Origin: an uncultured Oscillospiraceae bacterium | GTDB taxonomy: Bacteria; Bacillota; Clostridia; Oscillospirales; Oscillospiraceae | Direction: 5' to 3' | Length of the DNA: 64,000 nucleotides | Assembly: GCA_905234855.1 (NCBI GenBank) | Contig: CAJOIU010000005.1 | Location: forward strand, 18,945 to 82,944 | Shown here: piece after piece, positions 62,568-64,000 of the stretch | How the letters are laid out: every line of letters begins with the position of its first letter | How positions within the stretch are numbered: the stretch's first letter is position 1 | Position numbers and translations under genes: made by a program | Notes under the pieces: model-generated | Database searches by the model: none | What the model was told of the DNA's origin: nothing | Seen by the model: the letters and a program-made list of their open reading frames with translations, nothing else

Positions 62568-62742
62568 TGCCACATAATCACAATTCAAATATTTCCCTAT
62601 TGTGGGCTAGGTGCGTTTTTGTCTTTAGGCAAAAACGCCAGCTCTGCTATCCGTACCTAGCTGATAGGGGGATTGTGATTGTGTGGCAACAATCGGAGCT
62701 ATGCGTTTTTCGTGGCATGGCTTCGGCTGTGCCACTTTTTTT
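62568..62742 (+). ncRNA. Highly structured RNA with alternative pairing and a terminal terminator (riboswitch or ncRNA candidate)
   Basis: Closing stem of 17 bp (62568-62584 with 62672-62688, one T-G pair). Inside are stems of 6 bp (62595-62600 with 62664-62669), 7 bp (62606-62612 with 62655-62661) and a 9-bp hairpin GCGTTTTTG/CAAAAACGC (62613-62621 with 62630-62638). The strand at 62631-62644 can instead pair with 62696-62710 (AAAAACGC/GCGTTTTT plus AGCTC/GAGCT), a mutually exclusive helix. A 10-bp terminator stem with a TTCG loop (62712-62735) and seven T close it. It lies upstream of an AT-rich membrane-protein gene. I know no matching family. Confidence 0.6.
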
Positions 62743-62826
62743 GTTGGGGAGGGGGGTGCTTAAGGCTTTAGAAAGTGAAAAGGATTAAGGTATACGCAAA
62801 TAATGGTGAAAACTGAAAGGAGCAAA

Positions 62827-63246
62827 ATGAAATTAAGTAAAACAGATATCACACTGATTGGTTTGGTTATAGCATTTGTTGCTTGTATGGCTTTTGAATT
62901 TGGAGGGAATTATGACTATTTTTTTGAATGGCTTATAGGAGAAGGGGACTATCCGTATGTTGGTCTGCCATCGACTTTTTTTACTCTGGTCATTTCATGG
63001 CTCTATCTAATTAGCTTTGTTCTCTGCGTAATCTTTGAGCTTATACATTTATATGCCTATATGAAATTGTTCTCTTATATAAACCTTGTTTCTATAAGTG
63101 TTTGTTTTTTAGTCGGTTTATATGGAATTGTCAGATATTCTGGAAGAAGTGGTGGGATTCTTTGTATAGGAACGATAATTTATTTGGTTATATCAATTTT
63201 TCTGTTTTTCATATGCCGAAAAAAAGCAATTGAATATAATGTTTAA
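62827..63246 (+). CDS. AT-rich membrane protein of unknown function
   Basis: Not recognised. The 139 residues have four hydrophobic segments (about 8-26, 46-70, 73-100, 108-132) with a short polar loop (GNYDYFFEWLIGEGDYPYVG) after the first. ATG 62827 follows AAAGGAG. Base and codon use are strongly AT-rich (many TTT, ATT, TAT), unlike the GC-rich core, so horizontal transfer is likely. It lies 85 bp after the terminator of the structured RNA and could be under its control if that is a leader. Confidence 0.65.
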   Translation: MKLSKTDITLIGLVIAFVACMAFEFGGNYDYFFEWLIGEGDYPYVGLPSTFFTLVISWLYLISFVLCVIFELIHLYAYMKLFSYINLVSISVCFLVGLYGIVRYSGRSGGILCIGTIIYLVISIFLFFICRKKAIEYNV

Positions 63247-63349
63247 AGTGTGCTTTTTTAGATGTATGTGAATTGTTAATAACGAGTAAAAATCTTACTA
63301 CTAAATTGGAGAGCAACAAGTAACACAGGTTGCTTCCGCGAATACAAAG

Positions 63350-63392
63350 CTCCATAGCGGCGCTGCTTTGACGCGCCGCTATGGAGTTTTTT
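63350..63392 (+). terminator. Strong intrinsic terminator in the accessory region
   Basis: A perfect 13-bp stem (63350-63362 with 63374-63386) and six T. It may end a transcript from the AT-rich gene. A smaller hairpin AGCAAC/GTTGCT lies at 63312-63334. I see no gene in 63247-63378. Confidence 0.85.
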
Positions 63393-63540
63393 GCGATATA
63401 GACGGAGGGTATGTTTTATTTGCGGCCAGTCTATCTGCTGACCTGCTTCGAGACAGCAGAACTACCGTCTCCACATGGCTCGACACGTCGATTTGGATGT
63501 CAGCGGCTCCGCTCGTTCGCGGAAATAAATCCATATAGTT
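63379..63540 (-). pseudogene. Remnant of the 3' end of an RlmD/RumA-type 23S rRNA uracil methyltransferase gene
   Basis: On the minus strand one frame reads MDLFPRTS, then about ten unrelated residues, then SHVETVVLLSR and a stop at 63379-63381. The pieces DLFPRT and HVETVVLLS resemble the conserved C terminus of these methyltransferases. No catalytic part precedes them in this frame. The 3' end of rumA/rlmD is a known integration site of integrative conjugative elements, so this looks like a displaced attachment fragment. The match was made by memory of the motif only. Confidence 0.4.
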
Positions 63541-63635
63541 CCGTAAGAACAAATCCACCGGATTTCTTCGTTGTCTCTGGCCCTGTTCGTTATCGGGAAC
63601 AATTCAACCTCTGCCCTTCTTCCTTATGGACCGAA

Positions 63636-64000
63636 ATGCTATGTAAATCGGAACAGGTCAAGGTGAATACCGCCTGCGAGGGCGACAGCTTTGAAGAGAT
63701 CCGGCTTCTTATGTCGTGGCCGAGCCTGCATGAGCTGCCCGTCACAGCGTACACCTTCGACTTTGACGCTGAGACCGGCGCGGCGGATGATCTGAATGTC
63801 AGTATCGACGAGAACGGCATTCGTAAGGTGGTCGGGCTGGACGCGAATGCGCTTCTGCAGAATTTTGCGATCAATGAACTCCCGGTGGAGGAGCAGGACT
63901 GTATCCTCACACCCTACTGGGGTATTCCGGCGGATGATTATGAGACATTCACATACCATGAGATGACCTATGAGATCAGCCGCTATTATTCGGATCGATA
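63636..64000 (+). CDS. Gene of unknown function, open at the window end, 5' end probably lost
   Basis: The frame stays open from after a stop at 63399-63401 to the window edge. From about 63650 it looks coding, with GC-rich codon use and a hydrophilic chain (VNTACEGDSFEEIRLLMSWP, TAYTFDFDAETGAADDLN). Upstream of that the sequence coincides with the methyltransferase remnant on the other strand and does not look like this gene. The first ATG with a nearby GGAGG (63411) has almost no spacing. The ATG at 63636 has no ribosome site. I infer a gene truncated by an insertion. Family not recognised. Confidence 0.4.
   Translation, partial: MLCKSEQVKVNTACEGDSFEEIRLLMSWPSLHELPVTAYTFDFDAETGAADDLNVSIDENGIRKVVGLDANALLQNFAINELPVEEQDCILTPYWGIPADDYETFTYHEMTYEISRYYSDR

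Noticed and set aside
62568..62688. A miniature inverted-repeat transposon, from the 17-bp terminal inverted repeats
   Set aside because: No target-site duplication flanks the repeats. A promoter aligned with the first repeat and a terminator after the second fit an RNA gene better.
62534..62788. An 84-codon frame across the structured RNA
   Set aside because: It spans stems, terminator and T run, with no ribosome site.

Overview
The window looks like a chromosomal segment of a GC-rich, Gram-positive anaerobe of the class Clostridia, most likely a gut Oscillospiraceae-type organism. This is inferred from gene content, not from a marker gene. The supporting signs are a pyrophosphate-type phosphofructokinase, a 4-hydroxybutyrate/butyryl-type CoA-transferase, a fused PotC-PotD protein, CdaA-CdaR, RemA, PrpC-PrkC, YceD-RpmF, DUF3048, DUF3343, DUF5685 and TIGR04086 proteins and a DUF3794/LysM (SipL-like) sporulation protein. 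No outer-membrane genes are seen. Shine-Dalgarno sites are strong, TTG/GTG starts are frequent, and most promoters are clear sigma-A type with 16-18 bp spacers. I see no rRNA, tRNA or CRISPR array.

Layout. 1-16971: glycolysis (PPi-PFK, fba), a P-type-ATPase-like protein that has lost its catalytic motifs, glycerol kinase, small-molecule enzymes, a CoA-transferase, an SsuABC/NMT1-type ABC importer behind an attenuator-like leader, an M23 peptidase, mnmA and murC. 17127-27357: a 59-aa orphan, a 1466-aa RND exporter with a coiled-coil and acidic insert, the potABCD polyamine operon behind a second attenuator-like leader, a candidate structured RNA, and an RluA-type pseudouridine synthase. 27443-41000: yceD-rpmF, der-plsY-thioesterase, a large secreted protein, malQ, tgt, yajC, a TIGR04086 protein, xerD, a cupin and a flippase-like protein. 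41080-43686: ispDF and a DUF3343/desulfurase pair (possible sulfur or selenium handling). 43815-49248: cdaA-cdaR, an RseC-like protein, DUF5685, a J-domain protein and yicC. 49261-62485: a dense housekeeping run with many 1-14 bp overlaps: remA-gmk-rpoZ-priA-def-fmt-rsmB-rlmN-prpC-prkC-rsgA, then a 49-aa membrane protein, a SipL-like protein and yebC.

62486-64000 is different. It is AT-rich and accessory, with a promoter-driven, highly structured RNA ending in a strong terminator, an AT-rich membrane protein, a decayed 3' end of an RlmD/RumA-type methyltransferase gene (a known landing site for integrative elements), and a gene open at the window edge that seems to lack its normal 5' end.

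The most interesting non-gene signals are: (i) three places (37315, 42273, 59919) where a terminator-like hairpin also carries the Shine-Dalgarno of the following small gene in its 3' arm; (ii) the structured RNA at 62568-62742, whose predicted start coincides with a 17-bp closing stem; (iii) a promoter-driven structured RNA at 26151-26315; (iv) leaders with intrinsic terminators upstream of two ABC importer operons. All RNA pairings were found by eye, without folding software or homology search.
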